DNA of 64,000 nucleotides from Tachypleus tridentatus (GCF_004210375.1 NC_134833.1:17973396-18037395); one strand, 5' to 3'. Positions 12,007 through 24,629 are shown, numbered from the stretch's first letter. The notes: generated by a model from the sequence alone, not told the origin. Translations and numbers: made by a program.

Positions 12007-12229
12007 TTTGTTTTGTTCTGTTTTTGATTTTTAGATTAAAACGCCTGGTTTCCTGTGAAAAACGAAACTGTTAACAAGGTGTTTAAATCGATTGTGGAAC
12101 TTTACCTGTTTGCCTGAGGTGATAACGAAGAAGTTCTTAACTGATAAAGTGGGTAACATGTATGTTTGAAGTGCTTATATACTTGCACGAAATAACATCA
12201 AAGCAAAGAGAAATCCCTTCGTTTCAGAG

Positions 12230-12253
12230 AAAAAAAAAAAAAAAAAAAAAAAA
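12230..12253 (+). repeat. poly(A) run
   Basis: There are 24 consecutive A residues just before a SINE-A tail fragment. They could be a retroposon tail, but nothing identifiable lies upstream of them. Confidence 0.8.
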
Positions 12254-12266
12254 CTCAGATACCATT

Positions 12267-12318
12267 GCGCAGATAGCCCTCGTGTAGCTTTGCGCGAAAT
12301 AAAAATAAACAAACAAAC
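12267..12318 (+). mobile_element. SINE-A tail fragment
   Basis: Only the 3' module is present: GCGCAGATAGCCCTCGTG, TAGCTTTGCGCGAAAT and an (AAAC)n tail. Confidence 0.85.
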
Positions 12319-12669
12319 ATATACCATTTGTCTCTTTTTCGTCACATATTTTGCTCAAAAGTTTAAACAGTTTAAAATTCATCATAAATACCAAAGACCA
12401 GAAAATAACTTTTTGTTCGCTAAGGAAAAACATTGAAAAAGATTGTTTGAAAGATAGAATAAATTCTGCTTTCGTCAAAACGAAAAGTTCCCGGTCACAT
12501 GAGGAAATCGGTTTTATATATAAATAAAATCCAATTAAGAGCGGTTTGCTAAAACACATGATATCAAAATATATATGAAGGCAGTAGTAAGAAACTTTCA
12601 TTAACACGAATCGATTCTATAAATTAGAAAATACGTAGATGACTGGTGTTGAGGTAAGAATTTTTAATA
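12319..12669. other. AT-rich spacer
   Basis: No gene recognised. The minus frame across it has no domain I know and starts in the SINE tail. Confidence 0.5.
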
Positions 12670-12675
12670 TGGTGC

Positions 12676-12956
12676 GTGTGTTTGTTTGTTTTTTGAATTT
12701 CGCGCAAAGCTACTCAAGGGCTATTTGCGCTAGCCGTCCCTGATATAGCAGTGTAAGACTAGAGGGAAAGCAGCTATTCATCACCACCCACCGCCAACTT
12801 TTGGGCTACTCTTTTACCAACGAATAGTGGGATTGATTCTAACATTATAAAGCCCCCATGGCTGAAAGGACGAGCATGTTTGGTTTGACAGGGATTTAAA
12901 CACGCGACCCTCAGATTACGAGTCGCACGCCTTAACCCACCTGACCATGCCGGGCC
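12676..12956 (-). mobile_element. SINE-A, full length
   Basis: Complete from the CATGCCGGGCC head end to the (CAAA)n tail. Flanking TGGTGC hexamers (12670-12675, 12957-12962) may be a short target-site duplication. Confidence 0.93.
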
Positions 12957-13147
12957 TGGTGCATCTCTATTTGATTTATTCAAATAGCATTTTGTATAAT
13001 TTTAAAATGTCGTTCATTTATGTGTACAGCAAATTCTAACTGAATTTTTGCAGTGTTCTCTTGACAAGGTTCGACAATTTCTAAAGATTATTAAAGTGAT
13101 AACTCGCATTTTTCTATTCTGTGTATTTTAAATTTTAATTCGAATTT

Positions 13148-13212
13148 TGATACCAGTGGTGAGGGCAGCACAGGTGGCGTGTTGTCTAGCTTTTTTGCTC
13201 AACAAGAAATAA
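13148..13212 (+). mobile_element. SINE-C tail fragment, degenerate
   Basis: Recognised by TTGATACCAGTGGTGAGGGC, AGCACAGGTGG and a weak GTGTTGTCTAGC module. Confidence 0.5.
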
Positions 13213-13597
13213 AAAAATAATCTTACTTAATTGAAGATAAACTTTTTAAAAAATTCGAACAGTTAAATTTTGTAAACAAATATTGTTTACCGAAATAAAG
13301 AAAAAATTATGGACATCGAAGCAGAATCATATAGTTGTTATAGACATTATTTTATAAACACTTGTTATATGACAATAGAATTTTCAACGTTATTTCTCGA
13401 TTCTTTATCAAGGCTGTAGCGAAAACTATCGAATGTTAATCAATCAGTATTATCCTTTAAATTTGAAATTTTAAAATTGTTAAATAACGACTACAAGTAA
13501 TTCAGACGCAACTGTTATTAACTCTGGACCACATGTGATTTAGTTGTAGTACAGTTTGCAAATTATACACTTTATTACAAATTCAAAGTGGTTTATT
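13213..13597. other. AT-rich spacer
   Basis: Nothing recognised. Confidence 0.5.
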
Positions 13598-13608
13598 TTC
13601 AAAGAGTG

Positions 13609-13892
13609 AGGCCTCGGCATGGCCAGGTGGGTTAAGGCGTGCGACTCGTAATCTGAGGGCCGCGGATTCGCACCCCCGTCGCACCAAACATGCTCGCCTT
13701 TTCATCTGTGGGGGCGTTATAATTAGACGGTCAATCCCACTATTCTTTGATAAAAGAGTAGCCCAAGAGTTGGCGGTGGGTGGTGATGACTAGCTGCCTT
13801 CCCTCTAGTCTTACACTGATAAATTAGGGTCGGCTAGCGCAGATAGCCCTCGTGTAGCTTTGCGCGAAATTCAAAAAACAAAAAACAAACAA
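13609..13892 (+). mobile_element. SINE-A, full length, with 11-bp TSD
   Basis: All family landmarks are present in the plus direction. TTCAAAGAGTG occurs at 13598-13608 and again at 13893-13903. Confidence 0.95.
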
Positions 13893-14111
13893 TTCAAAGA
13901 GTGCCTTTTACTTTGTTAACTTAACCTGTGCTAACATAACCAAGAACATTATCTCAAACAACCAGTATAATCTGTTTTAAAAATGAATTAACTAAACACA
14001 GAACTAGTTAGTCATCTTCATTCTAGGTTTAAAAAAAAAATCACCACATGCTAGAAATGGACGCAATATGCTTTTCGATAAAATCTGCAGGATACAGTCG
14101 ATCTGAAGTAT

Positions 14112-14364
14112 GGTTTGGTTTGCTTTGAATTTCACCCAAAACTACTCGAGGGCTATCTGCGCTAGCCGTCCCTAATTTAGTAATGTAAGACCAGAGGGAA
14201 GGCAGCTAGTCATCACCACCCACCGCCAACTCTTGGGCTACTCTTTTATCAACAAGTAGTGGGATTTACCTGCCCATTATAACACCTCCACGACTGAAGG
14301 GGCGAGCATATTTGGTGTGACAGGGATTCGAACCCGCGACCCTCAGATTACGAGTCGAAAGCCA
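14112..14364 (-). mobile_element. SINE-A, head truncated
   Basis: Tail, body and box B are clear. The head stops at the anticodon region (TTACGAGTCGAAAGCC) and unrelated sequence follows. Confidence 0.9.
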
Positions 14365-14624
14365 AATACATCAATCGAAATGATTTGACCTCCTGAGTCC
14401 AAAACCGTAATTAAATCTCAATTCGGTCAAAAGATAATAGAGTTATGTTTATGCTTGAAAACCAAAAACAAATCGATAACTCTGAGTCATTCTATGAGCC
14501 AATATGCCGCGGCTTAAAATTAAAAAGTTTTCCCGCGTATTAGATTAATTTGTCTTCTCTCCACGCTTGAAGACAATCGGCGCACAATTGTAATTGTTGG
14601 AAAGAATATTGTTCTTTGTTGCAT

Positions 14625-14850
14625 TTTACGAAAAGCTATTTGAATGTTTTTGGAGCTAGCTGTCCTTAACTTTTGAGATATAGACTAACGTAGCTAGTCA
14701 ATACCACCCACCGCCAATTCATGGACTACAATTTACCTTCAAATAGTGGGGTTGACTCTCACCATATAACGTGCCCCTGGTTGAAAGCGCATGCTTCATG
14801 AGGTTTCCATTCCGCAACTTAAGGATTGCGAGTCGATAACACTAATCACT
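14625..14850 (-). mobile_element. old SINE-A copy
   Basis: Recognisable words are ACGAAAAGCTATTTG, CACCCACCGCCAATTCATGG and TTGCGAGTCGATAAC. Many substitutions suggest an old insertion. Confidence 0.7.
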
Positions 14851-15771
14851 ATGGAAAATACAGTTTGTCCCTATGGGAGAGACATGGTAAGTAAGTAAAA
14901 ACTTACGTAGAAAAGAATAACGCGATTTTAATATACCGAAACGATGTGGTTCAATATAAATATATATTACTATTTCAACGAAACGATGAAACGTTCTTTC
15001 GAATCTTTCACTTAACAGATGTCACAAAATATGCGCGATTAGGTAAATTTCTACTAGACTGTGTTTGATTTAATTAAAAATAAAAATTTATACTTGGATG
15101 CCGTTAAAGTCAGTTGGGTAAATGACAAGCTGCGCAGTCGAAGGAAAATGTGGTCCCGTACTGCTTGCTGGGTATCGACACAAAACAGAACGAACCTGTT
15201 AGAGAGCGTGTTGTCAGTTTCGATTCTGATGTAAAACCTCGAAGATATATTCACTCGCCCTGTTGAAGTACCACACAAATCTGCCAAGGTGAAAGGTAAG
15301 GTTCATTGTTTCTCATAAGATTATGTTGAAATTTTATGGAAAGCGCTTAATTACAATTTTCCTATATATTCGATTTCGTTAGGATAAATATGTCACAATG
15401 AAGAACGGGAGAGTCAGATATTAGTTCAATATTCTAACTCAAATAATACTAGTAAAGCTTATGAATTAAACAAATATGTTCTTAAAGTATATACACATAC
15501 GGATGATACGGAAACCAGTATATTATGCCTTTGTGATTTTCGTTATCTATTTTATATGAAAGTAACAAATAAAAAGTTTTTCAAAATAATTCATATATGT
15601 ATCTTTAATCGAGGTCATATGTATAAAAGATAGATATAATTTTCACGTGTATATACTAAATTAGGAGTGAATATGTTTTGATTAGAAATACGTTCTTTTT
15701 TCCTGAAAAATATTTATGTAGTTTTACAGTTTTATATTTATTCTATTTTTTGAATAAGTCAATTTCAAATC
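14851..15771. other. mostly AT-rich; contains an exon-like island at 15.05-15.30 kb
   Basis: Between about 15095 and 15300 base composition is more even. The minus strand is open for 77 codons after a pyrimidine-rich acceptor-like CCTTACCTTTCACCTTGGCAG. The plus strand shows TCAGT near 15110 and a donor-like AAAGGTAAGG near 15292. Strand and function are undecided, so no gene is called. Confidence 0.3.
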
Positions 15772-15773
15772 AA

Positions 15774-16050
15774 TTTGTTTATTTTGAATTTCGCGAAAAG
15801 CTACTCGAGTGCTATCTGCGCTAGCCGTCCCTAATTTAGCAGTGTAAGAGTAGAGAAACGGCAACTAGTCATCACCACCGACCGCCGCCAACTCTTGAGC
15901 TACTCTTTTATCAACTAACAGTGGGATTGACCGTCACATTATAACGCCCCCACGGCGGAAAGGACGAGCATGTTTGGTGCGACCGGCATTCGAACTCGCG
16001 ACCCTCGGATGACTAGTCGAACGCCTTAACACGCTTGGCCATGCCGGGCC
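15774..16050 (-). mobile_element. SINE-A, full length
   Basis: Complete from GGCCCGGCATGGCC to the AAACAAA tail on the minus strand. Confidence 0.93.
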
Positions 16051-16681
16051 CAACACCTTGCCAAGAATGAAGAACTTATATTTGGAACAACAGAAAGACA
16101 ATTTGGAAATAGCGAATAATAATAAAAAAAGGTTAAATCAGAAAGCTTGGAAGCGTTTTATACCTGATTTTGTCTCTCGTTACAAATGTTTATATTAACA
16201 CAGACTCCATATTTTACGTCATTAAATTAACCAAAAATATCGATGAAGTTTTATTCCTCACACGTGAATGTTTAGCTGGTGCGTGTTAAATAACAATAAT
16301 TATGTTAGTAATGTCCTTGGCTACTTCATTGAAACTATAAAAAAATTGGAAGTAGATAACGTCCTCACACTTGATAAATTGAACAAAACATATAAATTTT
16401 CTTATTGGATAAAAGACCTACGAGAAAGAACTGGAATTTCTGGAACAAGAGTATAATACCTTTGAAAAAACGTAAATCCGTCTCTCTGCCCAATGTCTTG
16501 CACTTCCAGAACCTGAAAATACTTTTATCTCTCTCATTGAAACCTGTGTAGAAAACAATGTTATTAATCTGGTTAGGAAAATATTTCAAGTAAAAATACA
16601 AAATGACAATTGGGATCCATTACTTGCAATATGTATGTATCAGATTTATGGAGCATTTTGAAAGTGGACAATATAAAAGTT
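16051..16681. other. spacer, no gene supported
   Basis: Open frames of 62-78 codons occur on both strands without recognisable motifs or splice signals. Confidence 0.45.
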
Positions 16682-17015
16682 TCACGGTTGTGTTACATGG
16701 ATGAAGCTTGGTCAAATCTATGGTAGTGTTACAACATAGATGATGATGTCTGGTGAAATCCACGGTTGTGTTACAACATTTATGATGTCTGGCCAAATCC
16801 ATGGTTATGTTACAACATAGACGATGATGTCTGGTCAAATCCACGGTTGTGTTACAACATTTATGATGATGTCTGGTCAAATCCACGGTTGTGTTACAAC
16901 ATAGACGATGATGTCTGGTCAAATCCACGGTTGTGTTACAACATTTATGATGATGTCTGGATTCAAATCCACGGCTGTGTTACAACATTTATGATGATGT
17001 CTGGCCAAATCACAG
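16682..17015. repeat. 42-bp minisatellite with 84-bp dimers
   Basis: The basic unit contains CCACGGTTGTGTTACAACAT and ATGATGTCTGGTCAAAT. Alternate units carry ATAGACGATG or ATTTATGATG, so the real period in the middle of the array is 84 bp. About eight units are present. Confidence 0.92.
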
Positions 17016-17180
17016 AAGTGAATATCTAAAGTTAATCTTCTTCATAATAGTATAAAATTATAAGTAAAATGAGCAAATAATTTCCTTTTCTGTAGGTAAC
17101 CGTTTAAGTAGAACCGGTACAAGAATTATTCTGTCCATCTACCGAAACCAACAATCTATTTGACACCACCACAAAAATGC

Positions 17181-17450
17181 TCGCCATGGCTAGGTGGTTA
17201 AAGCACTCGACTCATAATCCGACGGTCGCGGGTTCGAATTCCCGTCACACCAAACATGATCGCCCTTTCAGCCGTGAGATGTTATAATGGTCCAATTAAT
17301 CCCGCTATTCGTTGATAAAAGAGTAGCCCAAGAGTTTACGGTGGGTGGTGATGGCTAGCTGCCTTTCCTCTAGTTTTACTGCTAAATTAGGGACGGCTAG
17401 CACAGATAACCCTTGTGTAGCTTTGCGCGAAATTCTAAAACGAAACCCAA
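17181..17450 (+). mobile_element. SINE-A, full length
   Basis: Starts at CGCCATGGCTAGGTGG and ends at GCGCGAAATTCTAAAACG. Box B is GGTTCGAATTCCC. Confidence 0.92.
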
Positions 17451-17663
17451 GTACTACAAAAAAGTCGAAACGTTATTGCAAACTATTTTTCTAAGAGACT
17501 GCAAGAATATGTCATTCTCCTGTCTTAAATAAAAAAACTAGATGTTAAGTGCATTTTGAAGAATCTACAAGTTCATATTTAATTCATTGAAAATACTCAC
17601 CTGAAAAACAGAAAAAAAAACTTTTTTTAAAAAAGGAAAAAGAGAAAATAGAAAGAAGCTACT

Positions 17664-17852
17664 TTGTTTGTTTGTTCGTTTTTGAAATTCGCACAAAGCT
17701 GTCCGAGAGCTTTCTGTGCTAGCTGTCCCTAATTTTACAGTGTAAGACTAGAGGGAAGGCAGCTAGTCATCACCACCCATCGCCAACTCTTGGGCTACTC
17801 TTTTACCAACGAATAGTGGGATTGACCGTAACATTATAACGCCCTCACGGCT
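17664..17852 (-). mobile_element. SINE-A, 5'-truncated, with 11-bp TSD
   Basis: The copy stops in the body at the ACGCCCTCACGGCT segment and has no tRNA-like head. AAGAAGCTACT at 17653-17663 and 17853-17863 flanks it, so the truncation happened during insertion and not by later deletion. Confidence 0.92.
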
Positions 17853-17999
17853 AAGAAGCTACTACCCTTGAAGAAGAGTTCAATAATGTTACTTGAAACA
17901 AACTATACACGAAGATAAAACTAAAAACTGTGTATTATTAGAACTGTAACTTTGTGTATTATTAATAATTGTTGAAACTGTGTATTGTTAATCATTATT

Positions 18000-18365
18000 G
18001 AAAATTGTGCCTCTATGTGTTATTAAGAATTGTTGAAAACTGTATATTATTAAATTTTACATCTGTATATTATTAAGGATTGTTGAAAACTGTAAATTAT
18101 TAAAATTTTACATCTGTATATTATTAAGGATTGTTGAAAACTGTAAATTATTAAAATTTTACATCTGTATATTATTAAGGATTGTTGAAAACTGTAAATT
18201 ATTAAAATTTTACATCTGTATATTATTAAGAATTGTTGAAAACTGTAAATTATTAAAATTTTACATCTGTATATTATTAAGGATTGTTGAAAACTGTATA
18301 TTATTAAAATTTTACATCTGTATATTATTAAGGATTGTTGGAAACTGTAAATTATTAAAACTGTG
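18000..18365. repeat. 51-bp minisatellite, about 6-7 copies
   Basis: The unit contains TATTATTAAGGATTGTTG, AAAACTGTAAATTATTAAAA and TTTTACATCTG. The minus strand therefore shows a 17-residue repeat, with no sign of being a gene. Confidence 0.95.
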
Positions 18366-20186
18366 TCGAACTTTAACACCGCTGAAGGCTAGTTGAAAAT
18401 GAACTGTTTTCTATCCACGTGTGTTCTCAAGGAACTTTCACAATCATGTTTTCTCTCAGAAGACAGTGTAAGACTGAATAGGCCATAAGAGAGTTTCGAA
18501 GCTATTATCATGGTATTTGTGCTCATATATCATTCCACGAGTGTGGTTTACTATTTCTCCAGCGTTCACTTATCCAATATACATAGCATTATTTATTTTT
18601 GTTTAAGAAAAACAATATCTCAGTTTTATTTGTTATCCTCCGTTTTTACACATATATATTTAATAATTAGTTGTTTTAAATGAAACATTAATCACAACCT
18701 GACTTAAAGTGTTGTTTGTTAGTCTGGCTGGCTAACAAGATTAAATATCGAACTAAGATAAGCTGCCACATGCGGGAAATTAAGTTTAAAAATGAAAGCG
18801 TAGGATTAGCATTCTAGATTATCCCACGTGCTATGTTTGTGCAGTTTTATGTTTCGTTCTCAAAGATCCAAAAATGTCAACATTTCAATTTTAAAAAAAT
18901 CAATTAAATCTCAGGCTCGCGAGCTATTTGTGTGTGACGCTGTCTTCCAATATTATTATTCTTTTAAAAAGCGATAATCAAATTTGTATACAGAGAGAGA
19001 TGTGGAAATACTAATAATTGGATCTGGCTACCAGATACCTTCAGGGATCTCAGTTTTTTAGAACCACTTTAAAGAGAATTGAGTGTTGTCAATCGATAGA
19101 AAAATCACATGCCCAAGAATCAGGAAAACGCTTACTCTGGCAAAAGAGTGAAACTGTGTTGGACATCTGTGTGAACTACTTAATCTGAGCTCTTGTAATA
19201 CGGACAAAACTTCAGCTTCGCTGTCAAATTATCTAAAACTGTTAAGCGAACTCTGGTGTTTAAGAAATCGAACACTTTACCAATTTTATCGTCACGTAAT
19301 TATTTGTAGAAAGAAAGAATAAATTCGAAGCTTAATAACAAAATTCACTTAAGCGTTTGAGATAATTAGATTTCAAGAAGGAAAAAATTTATCCAACTCA
19401 TTTGAAATATGCTTATAATATTCTATAGATCAAAGCAGTTTCTGTCATTTCTATCTCGCTTTTTTATCGACTGTGGAACAAGTCAGAAAATGTATTGAAA
19501 TACTATATTTGAAAAATAATAATTAATTAAAGCGCACTTCGCGTCCTATAACACATACTTTGATGAACTAATTATTGTTATTTTGTGTTTATAAAGGTGA
19601 GCTTTCAATTTATGGTAATTATAGTAATTTAAGCATTTTCATCGTAAGTTTTTTCAGTTTTTCACATTTCTCTTATTTTGAGAATATTCCAGGTCTCTAA
19701 TGTCATATGGAATTTTAATCTATATGAGTGAAATATTCGCTCGACGATTATAGTTTTATGCTTATATCAATGTTATAAACCATTAGGCCTAACAAATACG
19801 TTGAAACGTTACGTTTGAATTAAGTAACTTCTGATAATGAACAAATACCATCCCATATGATGGGTAGGTAAAAATATACGTTTAGCGCTTTTTAGTAATT
19901 TATTAGTTAAATTATCTTATGAATGGATTAAAAGCATTGCAAGAAAAATATATTTCACAGTCTAATGTGGTGACGCTTTATAACGTTTTTCTTTATTTAG
20001 GCCTAAAGAATGACTTAGTATTTCACCAATTTAGGTATTTAAGATACAATACGGAGGTATTAAAACATAGGCCTAGTTGGATTACTGATATAAAGGTATT
20101 AGGAAACGTTAAATAAACAGTGAAGAAAAACAGAATAACAACCTGAGGTTAAAATGTTGATATAGCTGTTTTGTTTTCGTCACGTA
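18366..20186. other. AT-rich stretch, no gene seen
   Basis: About 1.8 kb without a recognised repeat. A plus frame at 19919-20116 (65 codons) has no known motif and no flanking splice evidence. Confidence 0.5.
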
Positions 20187-20300
20187 AACATGGAACTCAG
20201 TGGCTGAGCAGTAATTCTTTATACACTAAAAATTTGGGTTACGATAGTAATAGTGGTGGAGATAGCACAGATATTCGATTGTGTTAGCTTAAAGATAGAA
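20187..20300 (+). mobile_element. SINE-C, degenerate
   Basis: Head-like GGAACTCAGTGGCTGAGCAG, box-B-like TGGGTTACGATAG and tail GGAGATAGCACAGATATTCG can be followed in order. Confidence 0.55.
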
Positions 20301-21387
20301 CGGTTTGTATCAAACATTTTACATTTAGTGTGAATTTATTTTAGACGTTAAAACGAGCTCAATGAGTTTAAATTAGAAACTTGTATACTGTCATATTTCA
20401 AGTTAAGGACGAAGGATTTCATTTTTATTGCGTAATAACATGATTATATTCGGTACATTTATGGCGATTAATATTTCCTTCAAAAAAGATAAAAAGCTAA
20501 CAATGCAAGTACCATGGCCATTCTAAAGCCATGAATTTGTATCTCATGAATCGTGTATCGAGATTACGTCATCTTGATGTGATTTATTTTCTATAGAAAC
20601 GCGAGCTATAGAGCTTTCAGAAAGTGGTTTGTTTTCTATAAAAAAAAATTGTTTTAATTTTTCCCCTCCACAGGTAACGACATCATTAAGTGTTAAAAAA
20701 CAATTGCTAGCGCACAAGAAAGTGTGTAGTGTTATTTACGAACCTGGAAAACATTTGCTTTAATTACAGTTCATGTATGGCTGAATGGGAAGCATGCTTT
20801 AGCTGATACATGTCTTCTTGCAATAGAATATTGACCATATCCTTATCTCCCACATTAGACACCACAGGCTCATAGCATAACTTCTTGGATAACTCATTAA
20901 AGGCTTAGGTACAATATAGCAATTTCCTAACCCTATCTTCATACTTGGGGCTATTTTATTGGAGCTCTTGTCATGTAAGTAGACCACGTTCGCCACGTGA
21001 TCTCAAGCACGGCTTTAAAAACGTTAAAGCAATTATAATACCAGAACTGCTACAGCCAACATTGGAAGCGCTATCTAATCGTTAGATGTCCAGTCATGTT
21101 GTTTACAGCGTGTAAAACTATAATAAAAAGGTTCCATGTATTAAACCTAAGAAGTGCTCTTACCAATTAGCTAATGTGGTTAAGTGTCAAGGAAACTTTA
21201 ATTCACTGATACTTTATTATTATTCATATTCGCAAAATAGTTATTTTTTGTTTTGTTTTTTACATACTCGACCCCAATGTTATAAACAAACAATTTCAAA
21301 AAATGATACATGTCTATATAGAGTATTTCGACAACCAGAAAAAACAATTCGTTTCAAGTTAAACACAAAGTTTTATAATAAGCCTAT
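20301..21387. other. spacer, no gene supported
   Basis: No repeat family recognised. A minus frame at 20799-20996 shows no domain. Confidence 0.45.
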
Positions 21388-21440
21388 CTGTTTCTAGCGT
21401 TGTAAGGCCGCAGGTTCACGGCTGTGCCACTAGTGGAGAA
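21388..21440 (-). mobile_element. SINE-C head fragment
   Basis: The minus strand reads CCACTAGTGGCACAGCCG followed by TTACAACGCTAGAAAC, which is the head and anticodon region of family C without a tail. Confidence 0.6.
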
Positions 21441-21471
21441 TATTAAACTACTGTAATTTATCTTAATTCAA

Positions 21472-21545
21472 GCTGAATGAAGCCTAGTGGTTAGAGTGCC
21501 CTGAGTGTAAATCCGAAGGTCGCTTGTTTGTGTCACGTCATTAAG
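21472..21545 (+). mobile_element. tRNA-like SINE head of another family (D), degenerate
   Basis: AAGCCTAGTGGTTAGAGTGC, TGTAAATCC and a box-B-like GGTCGCTTGTTTGTGTC can be read, but no known tail follows. Confidence 0.4.
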
Positions 21546-21784
21546 GGCACGTTTTCTATAATTTGGGCGCATTACATGAGCTATAAACTAAAATAATGAC
21601 AGTAAAACGATAAAAATCGGTCAGAGTAAAAGTTGACAGTGTTTATTGCCGACAAGTTACCTTCCTTTTATTCTCTTAGTTCAAAATTAGGGACACATTG
21701 CTTACTGGTGCTTCAATTTGAGGGAAACTGCAGATATTAACCATAGTAATAAATATTACTTTCCTTCAGTTTGTCCTTTCAGTA

Positions 21785-21980
21785 AAGTTCGTGTCAAGTA
21801 TGTGGCTCACAATTTGCGGGTGAAGGGTTCGAATCCTGTCACCGAAACTGATCGTTCCTTCAGCAGTGGGAGCGTTATAATGTTGTGGTCAAGCCTACTG
21901 TTCATTGGTAAAAGGAATAAATTAGAAACAGCCAACAGCAAATGGCCCTCGAGTAACTTTGCGCAAAATTCAACAAAAAA
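21785..21980 (+). mobile_element. SINE-A, degenerate
   Basis: Box B GGGTTCGAATCC, GTGGGAGCGTTATAATG, GTTCATTGGTAAAAG and GGCCCTCGAGTAACTTTGCG are in family order; the body is shortened. Confidence 0.75.
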
Positions 21981-22136
21981 AGAGTTCGGGTCTTAGACGT
22001 ATCCTCGCAGAATTTATTCTTGGTTCAAAATAAACTAGTATACCGAAGAAACGAATGTTTCAAATTACATATTATACTAGGAGTGTTCAAAACAAATTTT
22101 ACACTTTTTTTTTTGCAATACTGTATTAGAAAAATG

Positions 22137-22372
22137 GCCTGGAATAGCCAGATGGTTAGGATACTCGACTCGTAATCTGATGATCTCAGGGTCGCTAGTT
22201 CGAATCCCCGTCACACCAACCGTGCTCACTCTTTCAGCTGCGGGGCGTTATAATGGGACGATCAATCCAACTATTCGTTGGTAAAAGAGTAGCACAAGAG
22301 TTTACACTGCTAAACTAAGGACGGCTAGAGCAGATAGCTCTCGTGCAGCTCTGCGCGAAATTTAAAAAAACA
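22137..22372 (+). mobile_element. SINE-A, body deletion
   Basis: The head has an extra GATCTCAGG near the anticodon arm. The body lacks the GGTGGGTGGTGATGACTAGC part between AAGAGTT and ACACTGCTAAAC. Confidence 0.87.
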
Positions 22373-23042
22373 ACAAACCATAAGAAAAGGCAATATTCAG
22401 CTTCAAGCAATGAAGAAGACACTTTTGAGACCAAAGTTGTGTGTTGAAACATATAGTGTGTTTTTATACATAAAATAATTTTCATTATGCTTATAACTCG
22501 TTATTTGTCAATTGACTATTGTATTAGTATAACGTGCTTCCGTACACAAAAGCACGTACACTTTTATTGCTACTTTTATTGACAGTATTGGTTAGAAATA
22601 CTTAAAATATGTAATTCTATTAATTCTGATTTGATTTTCTGTCATTGTACTTTTATTATAGAGACTGTTTTGCGTTAGTTGAATAATATGTGGATTTAGG
22701 ATTAGCCTAAATCTCATAAGATGACTAAGTTTCATGAGATATTATGGGATTTACGGCCGAAAACATCGTTAACAACGAGGATACCAAACGATGAAAAAAA
22801 TTCTTTCTAATCTTTATAAATATTAGTTAAGGGCACCCGTTAAGGAAGCAGAAAAACTGTATGACATATAATGTTAGACAATATACCCCTATTTACTTTC
22901 GTTATTGAATCTCTACTGACCTGTTGTATGCTAACCGGATACACTGTTTTATAGAAGTTGATAATTGACTCATTTAAGTAATTAGGTGCTGGTGTTTTTA
23001 AATTCACAACTACAAGTCCAGAGAAAAGTAGAAATGTTTGTT
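22373..23042. other. AT-rich spacer
   Basis: Nothing recognised. Confidence 0.5.
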
Positions 23043-23310
23043 TGTTTCTGGAATTTCGCACAAAGCTACACGAGGGCTATCTGCACTAGCGGTCCCTAAT
23101 TTAGCAGTGTAAGACTAGAGAGAAGGCAGCTAGTCATCACCACCCACTGCAAACTCTTGGGCTACTCTTTTACCAACGAATAGTTGATTGATCGTCGCAA
23201 TATAACGTCCATGCGGCTGAAAGGAAGAGTATGTTTCGTGTGACAGGGATTCAAACCCGCGATCCTCAGATTACGAGTCGAGCGCCCCAACCACCTGGCC
23301 ATGCCTGGTA
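23043..23310 (-). mobile_element. SINE-A, full length
   Basis: All landmarks are present on the minus strand, from CCAGGCATGGCCAGGTGG to the GAAACAAAC tail. Confidence 0.93.
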
Positions 23311-23369
23311 TGTAACAGCTAATCAAAACCCAGTTGTACTACTAAACATTGGTAAAGTTATTTATTTTC

Positions 23370-23600
23370 TATCATAGGAAATCTCCTCAAACACGTGTTT
23401 GTGTTCGAGGAACACTTAACACAGATAACTAAAACTTAATTGTTGTACTACCATATATTTACATGTATAAATTATTTTTACAATGATAAAAGAATTCCTT
23501 CACACACACATTATAATGTCACGGAAACACCTAACACATCTAACTAAAATTCATTGTTGTACTTGTATTATAATTTATTTCTGACTAATATCCGATTCGT
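23370..23600. repeat. imperfect direct duplication, about 130 bp
   Basis: Two diverged copies share CTAACACAGATAACTAAAA / CTAACACATCTAACTAAAA and ATTGTTGTACT. The SINE-A at 24.6 kb is followed by a third, weaker match. Confidence 0.5.
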
Positions 23601-23675
23601 TATGTTACACATTACGATTACAAAAAGCCGGAAGTTTTTAGTTTAAATTTAGAAATCAATTGAATACCAATTGAT

Positions 23676-23785
23676 TGATTGTTTTGAATTAAGCACTAAA
23701 ACTATACAATGGACTATCTATGCTCTGCCCATGACGGGTGTCGAAACACGGTTTCTAGCTGTGTGAGTCCACGAACTGAATATCG
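23676..23785 (-). mobile_element. SINE-C
   Basis: On the minus strand, ACACGGTTTCTAGCTGTG on the plus strand corresponds to the anticodon-to-box-B part, and CAATGGACTATCTATGCTCT to the tail module. Confidence 0.75.
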
Positions 23786-24620
23786 ATATGTGTTAAATTT
23801 ATTATGTTCGCCAACAAAATCATTCGCCCAATCTTCTTTCTTTACACAAATATATTTTACTACACAAACAATAATATAACTTATAATAATGTTTATTACA
23901 AAGAGTTATTACAAATAATGATTTATATACAAAAGTTTTACAAGCTTACAAACCATAAAACTGAGTCTTCTATCTGATCTGGATAGCGAATTAATTTTAC
24001 GTTAGTATACAGGCACACTTCTCTTGACGGGAAAGCTAGCTAGCTATATTCTTGGCTGGCCTCAAGTGGTTTATAAGCTCACGTTTCACCGAGGAAGCCA
24101 TCTAACGTCCTCGTAAAAGTACGAAATCCGAAGTTAATTCTCTATAGTTAAACTGTTTTATAATGTTCGAAATCTATAAACGATATTTGTAGTTTTCTGA
24201 TTAATAAACGTTTATTACAATTATAGTTTCTGAGATTTATAGTATACTGACTGTAGCAAACCAACAATATTATTAAACTGCTTCTCCGCGTGTTGTGTTG
24301 TTTACCTTTTATAAGCTTAAGAGGAGAGGTTGTAGAAATTTTAGCCAAGGTAAGAAAACTGGTAATTTATATACTATATACATCGTATGTTGTTAATTCT
24401 TAAGCTTGGGAATCTTCTATAAATTTACAGAACAGGCGGTACTTTAGCAATACACATTTAACAACATGTACTACATAAATTTCTAAATACTTATTTAACC
24501 AAAATAAACAGCGACGTTAAAAGTAAATAGACATTAGTAAGTTCGTTACATACTACAAAATATTCTAAACGTTATGTATTTGATATGATAACGGGAGCTA
24601 TTCAAACACCTGTCAGTGTT
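23786..24620. other. AT-rich spacer
   Basis: No repeat or gene recognised. Confidence 0.5.
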
Positions 24621-24629
24621 ACGAAAGGC

